A DNA stretch of 64,000 nt from Dokdonella sp. Lineage in GTDB: Bacteria > Pseudomonadota > Gammaproteobacteria > Xanthomonadales > Rhodanobacteraceae. The stretch is taken from the NCBI RefSeq assembly GCF_019634845.1, contig NZ_JAHCAQ010000001.1, forward strand, positions 62,001-126,000, written 5' to 3'. This document shows positions 8,514 through 20,741 of the stretch, one piece after another. The position numbers were made by a program, and so were the translations under genes. The notes under the pieces were generated by a model. It had not been told where the DNA came from. It did not search any database and worked only from the letters and a program-made list of their open reading frames with translations. Numbering within the stretch: position 1 is the stretch's first letter; each line of letters starts with the position of its first letter.

Positions 8514-8755
8514 CGCAGCTTGAGTGCGAGGATCGTCGCGGCCAGCGCGAACGTGACCGTGTTGGAAATGATCATCGGCCAGGAGTCGAGCAGGACGCCA
8601 TAACCGAGCCAACAGGCGATGCCGAGCGTGAACAGGCCATACATCCATGCCGAGATGCCGCGCGTGTCGCGCGTGCGGATCGCGCGCAGCGCCTGCGGCA
8701 CGAACGAGACCGTGGTCAAGGTGGCGGCGACGCTGCCGAGCCAGTGCGGATTCAT
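8504..8755 (-). CDS. SemiSWEET sugar transporter (MtN3/PQ-loop)
   Basis: This 83-residue protein is a single three-helix unit of the SWEET/PQ-loop family: helix one contains TTVSFVPQALRAIRTRDTRG, with the PQ motif, followed by a second helix (GLFTLGIACWLGYGVLL) and a third (NTVTFALAATILALKLRYG). The short GISAWMY stretch and the Asn in SNTVTF are typical of SemiSWEETs, which work as dimers and carry sugars by facilitated diffusion. The length is normal (about 85-90 residues). Its last 10 bases overlap the end of the cytochrome gene on the opposite strand. The substrate sugar is not shown by the sequence. Confidence 0.9.
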   Translation of the reverse strand: MNPHWLGSVAATLTTVSFVPQALRAIRTRDTRGISAWMYGLFTLGIACWLGYGVLLDSWPMIISNTVTFALAATILALKLRYG

Positions 8756-8802
8756 CGAGGGCGAGGCCGCGCGCGAGCGGACGTCGCGCGCCGGCGCGCG
8801 GT

Positions 8803-10137
8803 TCAGGGCTGGGTGGCCTTGCCGGCCTGCTTGTAGACCGTGCCGTCCTTCATCACGAACGACACCTGCTGCATGAGCGTGATGTCCTGCAGCGGATTGC
8901 CGTCGACCGCGATGACGTCGGCCAGTTTGCCGGCTTCCACGCTGCCGAGGTCCTTGCTCCGGCGCAGCAGTTCGGCCGCGTGCGTGGTGGCCGCCTGCAG
9001 CGCGTACATCGGCGGGATGCCGGCCTCGACCATGTACTGGAACTCCTTGGCGTTCTGCCCATGTGGATACACGGCCGCGTCGGTGCCGAAAGCGATCTTG
9101 ACGCCGGCCTTGTAGGCCCTGGCCGCCGTCTGCTGGATGATCGGGCCGACCAGCCTGGCCTTCGCCGCCACCTGTGGCGGGTAGTAGCCCGGCTTCGCGG
9201 CCATTTCCTGCACGTACTTGCCGGCGATGATGGTCGGCACGTACCAGGTGCCGTGCTCCTTCATGAGCTTGATGTCGGCATCGTCCATGAAGGTGCCGTG
9301 TTCGATCGAGTCGACGCCGCCGACCACGGCGCGACGGATGCCTTCGGCGCCATGGGCATGCGCGGCCACGGTGAAGCCGTAGTCATGCGCGGCGGCGACG
9401 ACGGCCTTGATTTCGTCGATCGTGAGCTGCGGGTTGTCGGCGCTCGTGCTTTCGTCGAGTACCCCGCCCGAGGGCATGATCTTGATGAGGTCGGCACCGT
9501 CCTTGTAGTGCTGGCGCACGGCCTTCCATGCATCATCGCTGCCATTGATGATGCCGTCCTTCGCGTGCGGGTCGCCCTGCAGGTCGGCACGGTAGCCATC
9601 GGTGTCGTCGGCGTGGCCGCCGGTGGAGCCGATCGCGCCGCCGGCGGTAAAGATGCGTGGGCCCGGAATCACGCCCGCGTTGATCGCATTGCGAAGGGCG
9701 ATCGAGGCATTGGCGCCGTCGCCGAGGTTGCGCACGGTGGTGAAACCGGCTTCGAGCGTGCGCCGCGCGTAGACGGTCGAGCGGATCGCATAATCGGCGG
9801 TGTTCCAGCGGAACTGGTCGGTATAGCCGGTGGGGCTGGTTTCGCTGGTCAGGTGGGTATGGCTGTCGATGAGGCCGGGCAGGCAAGTGGCGCTGCCGAG
9901 GTCGATCACGCGCGCACCGGCGACGTCGCCGCGGCCGGCCTGCACCGACTTGATGCGCGTGCCGTCGGTGACGATCGTCGTTTCGCCCAGCAGCTTGCCG
10001 TTGACCGGGTCGAGCAGGTGCGCGCAATGCAGGACAACGGGTTGCGCCGCCGACGCGGGCGCGTCCGCGGCGTGCGCGCTGGAGGCGCCGGCGGCGGCGA
10101 TGGCGAGAATCGATGCAGTGGCGGCGCGAAGCTTCAT
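8803..10137 (-). CDS. exported metal-dependent amidohydrolase
   Basis: The protein has 444 residues. I chose the ATG at 10137 over one at 10143 because GGGGAG lies at better distance from it; both give the same signal peptide (MKLRAATASILAIAAAGASSAHA). The amidohydrolase-superfamily metal site is visible: SHTHL (His93, His95), the carboxylate-lysine region after DLIKIMPSGG, then VAAHAHGAEG, GVDSIEHGTFMDD, and AFGTDAAVYPHG with the catalytic Asp. The sequence is of the imidazolonepropionase-like or Xaa-Pro-dipeptidase-like type (COG1228), and many such exported enzymes cleave dipeptides. A decayed copy of this gene lies just upstream (10300-10455), so the gene was once duplicated in tandem. 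Substrate unknown. Confidence 0.92.
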   Translation of the reverse strand: MKLRAATASILAIAAAGASSAHAADAPASAAQPVVLHCAHLLDPVNGKLLGETTIVTDGTRIKSVQAGRGDVAGARVIDLGSATCLPGLIDSHTHLTSETSPTGYTDQFRWNTADYAIRSTVYARRTLEAGFTTVRNLGDGANASIALRNAINAGVIPGPRIFTAGGAIGSTGGHADDTDGYRADLQGDPHAKDGIINGSDDAWKAVRQHYKDGADLIKIMPSGGVLDESTSADNPQLTIDEIKAVVAAAHDYGFTVAAHAHGAEGIRRAVVGGVDSIEHGTFMDDADIKLMKEHGTWYVPTIIAGKYVQEMAAKPGYYPPQVAAKARLVGPIIQQTAARAYKAGVKIAFGTDAAVYPHGQNAKEFQYMVEAGIPPMYALQAATTHAAELLRRSKDLGSVEAGKLADVIAVDGNPLQDITLMQQVSFVMKDGTVYKQAGKATQP

Positions 10138-10299
10138 CGGCATGGCTCCCCGGAAATGGACGCACATGCTAGCAGGGCGCTTGCGGCATCGGTGCGCTGC
10201 GCCCACGAATCATCGCAACGAGCAAGGCGTAGCCGCATGGATCGCTCGCCCCGCAGGTCGGGCGTGCTTCGCGCCTACCAGCCGGTGGGCGTGAACCGC

Positions 10300-10455
10300 C
10301 GCGCTGGCACGCGGCCTCCCACGCATCGTGGGTACCCTCGATGATGCCGGCACCCGCGCGATGGCGACGTCGCCGCGACCGACCTGCACCGACTTGATGC
10401 GCGTGCCGTTGGCGATATCGAGCCGGTGACCGCAAGGCAGCGCCAACGGTTGGGG
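10300..10455 (-). pseudogene. remnant of a second amidohydrolase gene
   Basis: Two blocks match the intact amidohydrolase gene next door, in the same order and orientation. Block one (10363-10416) matches the intact gene at the codons for GTRIKSVQAGRGDVA with 49 of 54 identical bases, and here reads GTRIKSVQVGRGDVA. Block two, at about 10305-10353, matches the codons for GIINGSDDAWKAVRQ (about 36 of 46 identical) and reads GIIEGTHDAWEAACQ. The blocks are in different frames and the ~130 codons that separate them in the intact gene are missing. Weaker similarity continues to about 10455 (LALPCGHRLDI against VVLHCAHLLDP). This is therefore a deletion- and frameshift-bearing remnant of a tandem duplicate. 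The counts are my own by-eye alignment. Confidence 0.8.
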
Positions 10456-10614
10456 CGCTGCGTCCTGGTGTGGCTGAAGGCGATGGCGCGGGCATGCGGC
10501 AGCGCGGCGACGCGGCGACGCGGATGCGCTGGCGCCGCCTGTGGCCGTGATCGGCCCGTGCTGGCGATCGCTGGCCGCGTTGCCGATGCCGACAGCCGCG
10601 GTACCGGTCCCGGC
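10456..10614. other. intergenic stretch without recognisable gene
   Basis: Between the amidohydrolase remnant and the hairpin at 10615 I find only G+C-rich sequence with spurious arginine/alanine-rich frames. The wider gap between the two flanking genes (10138-10660) holds the remnant, this stretch, the hairpin and, at 10138-10299, the intact gene's upstream region. Confidence 0.5.
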
Positions 10615-10656
10615 GGCGCGGCGGCTGCGGGTCAGACTGACCGCAGCCGCCGCGCC
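10615..10656 (-). terminator. long hairpin 3' of the gene at 10661-11002
   Basis: A perfect 16-base stem (10615-10630 pairing with 10641-10656) encloses a 10-base loop that can itself fold further (GTCAG/CTGAC). It starts five bases after the stop codon of the leftward gene at 10661. No run of T follows on the minus strand, so if it terminates transcription it may need Rho, or it protects the 3' end of the message. Confidence 0.65.
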
Positions 10657-10660
10657 GTGC

Positions 10661-11002
10661 TCACGGCCAGAACTCGTTGAAGCCGTCCCGGAAGATCGTG
10701 TCGTCATAGCAGGTCAGCGGTGACACCGCCAGCCGCGCAATGACGGCGAGCCCGCCACCTTGCTGCACCGGCAGGTCGACGCGCGCGGCCTGGAGGCGTG
10801 CCGCGAGCTGCACGGAACCCCCTTGCGCGGGTGGCGATGGCAGCGGCGCCAGACTGCCGCTGAGCGCGAAGCGCGCGCTGGTGGCGGTCGCGGGCAAGCG
10901 CGCCTGGGTCTTGCCGGCGGCGAGGACGGGCGCGGCGACGAGGGCGAGGGCGAGCGCCAGCAGCGGAGGGCCGCTGGCGCGCAAGCGCATGATCGCGTCC
11001 AT
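10661..11002 (-). CDS. small secreted protein ending TIFRDGFNEFWP
   Basis: The 113-residue product has an N-terminal signal sequence (RASGPPLLALALALVAAPVLAAGK). The start could be the ATG at 11002 or the one at 10990 (MRLRASG). The mature part (~85 residues) is beta-strand-like and has no recognised domain. It ends TCYDDTIFRDGFNEFWP, a version of the C-terminal peptide found in five other gene products here but with a five-residue extension. The gene starts one base after the stop codon of the S74-chaperone gene, so the two are translationally coupled, and a strong hairpin follows it. The pairing suggests that the two exported proteins act together; what they do is unknown. Confidence 0.75.
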   Translation of the reverse strand: MDAIMRLRASGPPLLALALALVAAPVLAAGKTQARLPATATSARFALSGSLAPLPSPPAQGGSVQLAARLQAARVDLPVQQGGGLAVIARLAVSPLTCYDDTIFRDGFNEFWP

Positions 11003-11003
11003 G

Positions 11004-15312
<4,309 letters not shown>

Positions 15313-15523
15313 CGCGGCGCGGTCAGTGCCGGCCGCGGGTGCGGCCGCATCGTGGCGGGCCGCGAGCCCGGGGCGGTCGATGGCGGGCGGTGCGGCGGCC
15401 TGCCACCCGGGTACGTGTCCGCCGGCGAACGGGGCTCTCGCCAAGACCAGCGCAGCGGGTTCGGGATTGCCGCCGCGTCGCGTTGCGTCGGGCTGCCCTG
15501 ACGCGCCGCGAAGATCGATAATG

Positions 15524-15539
15524 TACGACGAATGTCGTA
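15524..15539. promoter_or_regulatory. operator-like palindrome TACGAC-N4-GTCGTA
   Basis: TACGAC (15524-15529) and GTCGTA (15534-15539) form a perfect six-base inverted repeat with a four-base spacer, in a local A+T-richer patch. A GATAAT that could act as a -10 element lies one base upstream; I see no good -35 at normal distance. It looks like a dimeric repressor site, but no clear gene follows on the plus strand before 15848. Confidence 0.35.
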
Positions 15540-15797
15540 TTCGGATGTGCGCCGGCATCGACTGTGATGCGCCGACGGGGCAGGGCTTTGGTGGCGGGGC
15601 AGGGCCAGTGTGCGCGAGGAGGACTTGCTGAAACAGCACACCACGATGAGTTACCGCTTCACGGCAGGCGAATACGCGGGTCGCAGTGAAACGGTCGGGC
15701 TCGAGCGCGTGTTGCCCGCACCTCAGGATTGTTCATTGTGACGTCGCTGGTGCCCGCGTGCCGGGGTCTCGCCGCGCCCGTCCGATGTTGATCACGT

Positions 15798-15827
15798 GCG
15801 CGCTCCCGGTGCGGATCGGGAGCGCGC
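15798..15827 (-). terminator. stem-loop 3' of the VIT/vWA gene
   Basis: An 11-base perfect stem (GCGCGCTCCCG at 15798-15808 with CGGGAGCGCGC at 15817-15827) encloses an eight-base loop and lies 20 bases beyond the stop codon of the leftward gene. No T run follows, so it is a likely but not classical intrinsic terminator. Confidence 0.55.
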
Positions 15828-15847
15828 GTGGTGCTTCCCGCGTCGAA

Positions 15848-18007
15848 TCATCCGACCGATGCCGCGACCCTGGCCACGCCCTGTTGCAGCCGCGCGAGGG
15901 TGAGTTCTTGGTCATCCTCGAGCGGCGGCGCCGCGCCGGGCGGGCAGTTCGCCTCCAGGTGCAGGAAGGTGCGCAGCAGACTGTGCACATCGCCGTCGAA
16001 GCAACGCAGCTCGGCGAGGCGGCGCTTGGCGTCGGCGCGCAACCGCGGGTCGAGCAGGTTGACGAGTTCGTCGAACTCGATCGAGGTGCGCCGCTGCACG
16101 AACAGCACCGTGCGAAGAACGCGCAGCAGTGCGGCGTCGAGCACGGCGCGGCGCTCAGCCGTCAGCGGCGGCGGCGCGGCGGGCTGCGGCGTGGACGGCG
16201 GCAGTTCCGCGAGATCGTGGTCGTCGGCGGCGCCCGGGTCGTACGTGGGCGCGCACATCAGGGACGAATACACGCCGCTGGTGGATACCAAGCGCGCCGC
16301 GAGCGGCAACGAATGTGCGGCAAACCCGAATCCCGCCGGCACCATCTGTGGAACCTGCACGATCCGCGGCAGTGATCCGCCACGCGCATCGGCGGCGCGT
16401 TCGTGGACGAGGACCGCCGAGGTCTGCGCGCTGATGAGGCCGTAGTGCAGCGCGAGGGTCTTGCGGCGCGCGTCCGAAGGCGCCGCGCGGTAGCGCTGCA
16501 GGCCTGCCCAGGCCCGCCATGCGGGCGCGGTTTCGACGGCCCCGGTCGTGAGCGCCTGCGCCGGGCCCGTGCGTTCGAACTGCAGGCGCACCGTGCGCGG
16601 TTGCGCAGTCGCAGGCAGCAGCGCGAGCGCGATCAGCGCATCGCCCGCATAGAGCGGACGGAGCGGCAGCGCGGTGGCGCCGCGTCCCCAGCACACCCGC
16701 GGTTCGACGGGCGAGAGGCGCGCGCGCTGCAGTTGGCGCAGCACGCCGTCGGCGATCGGTTCGGCGGGCACCGCGCGTTCGAGCGTGCCGCCGGTGGCGA
16801 GTGCGAGCGGCTCGAGCACGTCGGCGCCCGCGCTGCTGCCGACCGCGACGACGAAGATGCGGACGCCACAGGCGAGCGCGCGTTCGCGCGCGGCAGCGAG
16901 CGCATGCGCGTGCACCGCGCCATCGGTCACGAGGATGATCACGCGGTTGCGTGCCTCGTCGTCGGGCCGACCGAGCGTCGCGATCGCCGCTTCGAGTGCC
17001 GCATCCATTTCGGTGCCGCCGAGATCGGCCTGCACGGTCGGGGAAAGCTCGTGCAATGCCGCGCGCACGCGCAGCGTGGCGTGCAGCGGACGGCGGAACA
17101 GTGCGTTGTGCGTGCTGCCGAAACGCAGGACCTGGATGCGATCCTCGTCGCCGAGCGCATTGGCCAGCGCGATGAGCGCGAGACGCGACTGGCGGATCGC
17201 ATCGCCTTCCATGGATCCCGAGCCATCGAGGACCAGGCAGATGTCGCAGGGCCGCGGCTGCACGCCGTTTGCGGCGGGCATGATCGCGGTGAGCATGCCG
17301 ATAGCGCGTTCCCCGTCGGCGATCACGTGCAGCTTGGGCGCGATCGCGTCGTGCAGCGCGAAGTTGAGCACGAGGTCGCGATCGAGCAGGGCGCTGTCGA
17401 TGTCGATGCACGCGGTCTCGCCCTCGCGGCGGAACTGGGCAGGGTGGCTGGCACAGTGGATGGGTGCGGCGGCGAGCAGGCCGTGGATGCGGATGCGCGC
17501 GTCGAGTGGATGCTCCACCGCGAAGTCGTGGGAGGGCTCGGCGAGCGGGTCGAGGAGACTGCGGCCGTAGCGCGGCCGGTACGCGAGCGGCAGGCTGAAG
17601 CGCGCGCCATGGGCCGCGACCGCGAGCGGTGCGGCGAAGCGCAGCACGATCTCGCCGTCTTCGTGTGGGCCGAGGTTGCCGAGGTTGACGCACAGCAGGC
17701 CCGGCTCGAGCTGCTCCAGCAGCACCGCGCTATCGCCACTCGCGATCGCATCGTCGTAGGCGGCGGTCGCGCGCGCGGCAGTCTGCACCTGAGCGACGCG
17801 CGTGACGCCCGCGAGGCGCGCCTGCATGCCGAGGAAGGCCGCGTCGAGCGGGATCGGAAACGACCAGATCGCTTCGATCGGCTCGTCGCCGTCGTTGCGG
17901 AACTCGTGGCGCAGCTCGTACTCGGCGATGAGGTCGGTGATCGTGACGAGCAGGTTGGAGTGTGCGAGCGGTGTCGCCGCTGCGGCGTGTTGGCGTGGCG
18001 CGGTCAT
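15848..18007 (-). CDS. VIT and von Willebrand factor A domain protein
   Basis: The protein has 719 residues and no evident signal peptide. Residues ~10-125 form a VIT (inter-alpha-trypsin inhibitor) domain (VTITDLIAEYELRHEF, EAIWSFPIPLDAAFLGMQAR). A vWA domain follows with a complete metal-ion-dependent adhesion site, DGSGSME at about residue 260, then DLGGTEMDAALEAAI and RVIILVTDGAVHAHA. A C-terminal region of about 270 residues has no recognised domain apart from a helical end (LLRVLRTVLFVQRRTSIEFD). Such proteins usually hold partners together in a metal-dependent way. The ATG overlaps the stop codon of the upstream MerR-type regulator by four bases, so the pair is one operon with the regulator first. 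The cellular role is unknown. Confidence 0.85.
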   Translation of the reverse strand: MTAPRQHAAAATPLAHSNLLVTITDLIAEYELRHEFRNDGDEPIEAIWSFPIPLDAAFLGMQARLAGVTRVAQVQTAARATAAYDDAIASGDSAVLLEQLEPGLLCVNLGNLGPHEDGEIVLRFAAPLAVAAHGARFSLPLAYRPRYGRSLLDPLAEPSHDFAVEHPLDARIRIHGLLAAAPIHCASHPAQFRREGETACIDIDSALLDRDLVLNFALHDAIAPKLHVIADGERAIGMLTAIMPAANGVQPRPCDICLVLDGSGSMEGDAIRQSRLALIALANALGDEDRIQVLRFGSTHNALFRRPLHATLRVRAALHELSPTVQADLGGTEMDAALEAAIATLGRPDDEARNRVIILVTDGAVHAHALAAARERALACGVRIFVVAVGSSAGADVLEPLALATGGTLERAVPAEPIADGVLRQLQRARLSPVEPRVCWGRGATALPLRPLYAGDALIALALLPATAQPRTVRLQFERTGPAQALTTGAVETAPAWRAWAGLQRYRAAPSDARRKTLALHYGLISAQTSAVLVHERAADARGGSLPRIVQVPQMVPAGFGFAAHSLPLAARLVSTSGVYSSLMCAPTYDPGAADDHDLAELPPSTPQPAAPPPLTAERRAVLDAALLRVLRTVLFVQRRTSIEFDELVNLLDPRLRADAKRRLAELRCFDGDVHSLLRTFLHLEANCPPGAAPPLEDDQELTLARLQQGVARVAASVG

Positions 18008-18420
18008 GACGGATCCCCCTGTGGATGCGTGCGGTCGGTGGCGAGTGCGGCGTAGGCCTGCTGCACGGTGCGGAACAGGCTGCGCAACTGTGCCTGGGTG
18101 AGGCGGGCGCGCTCGGGCGCGACCACCAGTTCGAGCCCGTCGGCGATGATCAGGTGCGAACGCACCTCGACCGCCCCGGGGCGCGCGGGCGCGACCGGTG
18201 GGTCATGCCTCGCCTGCAGCAGGCCGGCGATCGCATCGAGCGACAGGCCGGTCTCCTGCCACTGGCGGATGCGCAGCGCGTCGGCCAGGTGCGAAGTGCC
18301 ATACGACGCGCCACGCTTGCTGCCCTCGGGCGCGGCGAGCAGGCCAAGCTGGATGTAGTAGCGGATGGTGCGGGCCGGGACGCCCGACTGTTCGCTGAGC
18401 TGGTGCAGGTTGAGTTTCAT
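18004..18420 (-). CDS. MerR family transcriptional regulator
   Basis: The 138-residue product starts at the ATG at 18420 (MKLNLHQLSEQSGVPARTIR), immediately giving the winged helix-turn-helix of MerR proteins; YYIQLGLLAAPEGSKRGASYG and LADALRIRQWQETGLSLDAI complete the DNA-binding domain. The C-terminal half (from about residue 70) contains SHLIIADGLELVVAPERARL and lacks the cysteines of metal-sensing MerR members, so the ligand cannot be read. It lies directly in front of the VIT/vWA gene with a four-base overlap and probably controls it. An inverted repeat (GACAGT ... ACTGTC) lies just upstream of the start and could be its own operator. Confidence 0.9.
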   Translation of the reverse strand: MKLNLHQLSEQSGVPARTIRYYIQLGLLAAPEGSKRGASYGTSHLADALRIRQWQETGLSLDAIAGLLQARHDPPVAPARPGAVEVRSHLIIADGLELVVAPERARLTQAQLRSLFRTVQQAYAALATDRTHPQGDPS

Positions 18421-18423
18421 AAC

Positions 18424-18473
18424 GACAGTTGAAGTGACGTAAATACTGTCCATTAAGACGGTGCGGATGTCAA
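18424..18473 (-). promoter_or_regulatory. candidate MerR operator and promoter
   Basis: On the minus strand a perfect -35 box TTGACA (18473-18468) is followed by an inverted repeat GACAGT (18450-18445) and ACTGTC (18429-18424) with 15 bases between the arms. CAGTAT at a 19-base spacing is a weak -10 candidate; long spacers are usual for MerR-controlled promoters. The repeat ends four bases before the regulator's start codon. Supported only by pattern. Confidence 0.45.
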
Positions 18474-18683
18474 GGGGCCAATCGCGGTCAGCGGACCGGC
18501 GCGCACCGTGTCCACGGGCATGGTGCGGAGCGGCTCGCGGCGTTACGCTCGCGCTGCGCGGCGGGCGAGGAATTCCACATGCAGTGGCGTCGACGAGTGG
18601 CTGGCCACGACGGGCATCCCGTCGCGATGGGCGCGCGCGGCGCCGCGTTGCTGCCGACGCCGCGGATTCCTGTCGTGCGGCTC

Positions 18684-20657
18684 ATGCGTGCGTGCTGGTG
18701 GCTGCCCGCGTGGCTGGGCATCGCGCTGCCGGCGGCAGGCCAGAACGCGGCAAGCTGGGCGGACCTGTCGCTGTACGGCAACCTCGAGACTGCGGGCGTG
18801 ACGGCGACGCTCACGGGAGACGCCAACCGCAACGCGAGCGTGACGCTCGAATGGCGCCGCGTGGGCGAGGCGGCCTATCGCGCGGGCCACCCGCTGCTGC
18901 GGGTCGATGCGACGCACCTGGTCGGCAGCCTGTTCGATCTTGCGCCGGGCACCGCCTACGAGATCCGCGCGACACTGGCCGATCCCGATGGCGTCGGCGG
19001 GCCGGCGCTGCGTAGCGCGAGCGGTGCCACGCGCGCGGATCTGCTGGTCGAGCCGACGCTGCGGACCCTGTTCGTCGCGCCCGGCGGCAACGACGCCAAC
19101 GACGGCCTGAGCCCAACCAGCGCGCTGCGCAGCATCCAGCGCGCGGCCCAGCTCGCGCAGGCGGGCGATCTCGTGCGGGTGGCGCCGGGCCGCTACCACG
19201 AGGCGGTGAGCGTGCCGCGCTCGGGTAGCGCGGTGCAGCCGATCGTGTTCCGCGCCGATGGTGCCGGCGTGGTGCTCGACGGAGCCAGCCCACTGCCGGC
19301 CGGTACGACATGGAGTGCGCTCGGCAACGGCGTCTACCGCACCAGCCTCGGCCATGCCACGGGCCTGGTGGCGAGCGAGCAGGGCCGGCTGTTCCGCTAC
19401 GCGAGCGCGGCGGCGTTGCAGGCGCTGGCGGCCGGGGCACCGGGCGGCTTCTGGTTCGATGCGTCGAGCCAGCAGCTCAGCGTCAAGTTCGCCGACGGCT
19501 CGGCACCGGGCGCGCACCTGCTCGAGGTGGCCGACCTCGCCGCGGGCTTCACGCTCGATGGCCGCGCCTTCGTGCGCGTCGAGGGTTTCCTGATCCGCCA
19601 CTACGGCGTGGACGAGTACGGCAAGGGCGTGTACCTGCGCTACAGCGACGACTGCATCGTGCGCGGCAACCGCTTCGTCGACCTCGGCAGCGTCGGCGTG
19701 TGGGTCAAGGGTGGCGCGCGCAACCGCATCGAGGACAACGAGTTCAGCGACAGCTCGATCGTCGGCTGGCCATGGCCGGTGACCAAGGGCAGCTACGCCG
19801 AGGACAGCGCGATCCTGTTCACCGATGCGGTCGGCCGCGGCAACGTTGTCCGCCGCAACCGCAGCGACGGCCACTTCAACGGCATCGCGCCCTGCGGCGA
19901 CGCGGCGCCACCCGGCGGCGAGCTCACCACCGAGACCGACGTCTACGACAACGAGCTGCGCCATCACAATGACGATGCGCTCGAACCCGATGGCTACTGC
20001 GCCAATCTGCGCATCTTCGGCAACGTGCTTGCCGATTCGCACATGGGCGTGTCGGTGGCGCCGGCCTGGCCGGGGCCGGTGTGGATCGTGCGCAACAGCG
20101 CCTGGAACCTCGGCAACACGCGCACGAGCCAGGTCGATGGCTACATTTCGAGCTTCCTCAAGGTCAACAGCGGCTATCCCGAGATGGTCGGCCCGCTGCT
20201 GCTCTACCACAACAGCATCGTCACCGCGGCGCCGGCCACCGAGGCGATGTACCTGCTCGATCCGGGCGTGACCTCGACGCTGCGCAGCCGCAACAACCTC
20301 TACGTGGCCACGCGCTACGTGTGGGCCAAGGTCAACACGATCGCGGTCGATGCCGACTACGACCTGCTCCACACCAGCGATGCCACGCGGTTCGTGCGCT
20401 GGCTCGGCAGCAACTATCCGGATCTCGCCGCGCTGCGCGCCGCGCTCGGGATCGAGCTGCATGGGCTCGCCACGCCGCCGCGGCTCGTCGCACCGGCCAC
20501 GGGCGATCTGCGCCTGTTGCCCGACAGCCCCGCGCGCGATGCCGGCGTCGTGCTGCCGGGGATCAACGACAGCTACGACGGTGCCGCGCCCGACCTCGGT
20601 GCATTCGAGTGGCGCGACCTGATCTTCGCCGATGGCTTCGACACGGGCGGAACCTGA
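18684..20657 (+). CDS. secreted right-handed beta-helix protein with C-terminal IFADGFD peptide
   Basis: The protein has 657 residues from the ATG at 18684, which begins a short signal peptide (MRACWWLPAWLGIALPAAGQ); the start is less certain because no clear ribosome site precedes it. Residues ~30-120 look like a fibronectin-III-type domain (SVTLEWRRVGEAAYRAG, LAPGTAYEIRATLADPDG). From about residue 135 the sequence is a pectate-lyase-like parallel beta-helix: LFVAPGGNDANDGLSPTSAL, RVAPGRYHEAV, then turns such as DDCIVRGNRFVDLGSVGVWV, NRIEDNEFSDSS and HNDDALEPDGYCANLRIFGN. It ends LIFADGFDTGGT. Such proteins usually degrade or bind polysaccharide. A divergent position to the MerR operon is 263 bases away. 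Confidence 0.85.
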   Translation: MRACWWLPAWLGIALPAAGQNAASWADLSLYGNLETAGVTATLTGDANRNASVTLEWRRVGEAAYRAGHPLLRVDATHLVGSLFDLAPGTAYEIRATLADPDGVGGPALRSASGATRADLLVEPTLRTLFVAPGGNDANDGLSPTSALRSIQRAAQLAQAGDLVRVAPGRYHEAVSVPRSGSAVQPIVFRADGAGVVLDGASPLPAGTTWSALGNGVYRTSLGHATGLVASEQGRLFRYASAAALQALAAGAPGGFWFDASSQQLSVKFADGSAPGAHLLEVADLAAGFTLDGRAFVRVEGFLIRHYGVDEYGKGVYLRYSDDCIVRGNRFVDLGSVGVWVKGGARNRIEDNEFSDSSIVGWPWPVTKGSYAEDSAILFTDAVGRGNVVRRNRSDGHFNGIAPCGDAAPPGGELTTETDVYDNELRHHNDDALEPDGYCANLRIFGNVLADSHMGVSVAPAWPGPVWIVRNSAWNLGNTRTSQVDGYISSFLKVNSGYPEMVGPLLLYHNSIVTAAPATEAMYLLDPGVTSTLRSRNNLYVATRYVWAKVNTIAVDADYDLLHTSDATRFVRWLGSNYPDLAALRAALGIELHGLATPPRLVAPATGDLRLLPDSPARDAGVVLPGINDSYDGAAPDLGAFEWRDLIFADGFDTGGT

Positions 20658-20741
20658 ACCGGGCGGGCATGACCGACAGCAGGTGCGGCGCGGTGCGCGG
20701 CTCGGCTATGGTGGCGACCTGACCAGTCGGGGAGTCACGAC

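Larger units (their letters stand above)
15313..15847. other. 535-base intergenic region
   Basis: No convincing gene is present. The G+C-rich first 200 bases include a weak hairpin just after leuS (GGCCGC/GCGGCC, 15331-15346). A less G+C-rich patch at 15511-15545 carries GATAAT (15517-15522) and a short palindrome (see 15524-15539). A 31-codon frame from the ATG at 15646 to the TGA at 15741 (MSYRFTAGEYAGRSETVG and on) could extend upstream in frame, but its ribosome site is poorly placed and I do not call it a gene. A stem-loop at 15798-15827 lies just after the vWA gene. Confidence 0.6.

Noticed and set aside
15646-15741. 31-codon frame MSYRFTAGEYAGRSETVG...
   Set aside because: The ribosome site is poorly placed and there is no domain or context support, so it is only mentioned in the intergenic entry.
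16403-18055. 550-residue plus-strand frame opposite the VIT/vWA gene
   Set aside because: Antisense artefact of high G+C; the VIT and vWA motifs decide for the minus strand.
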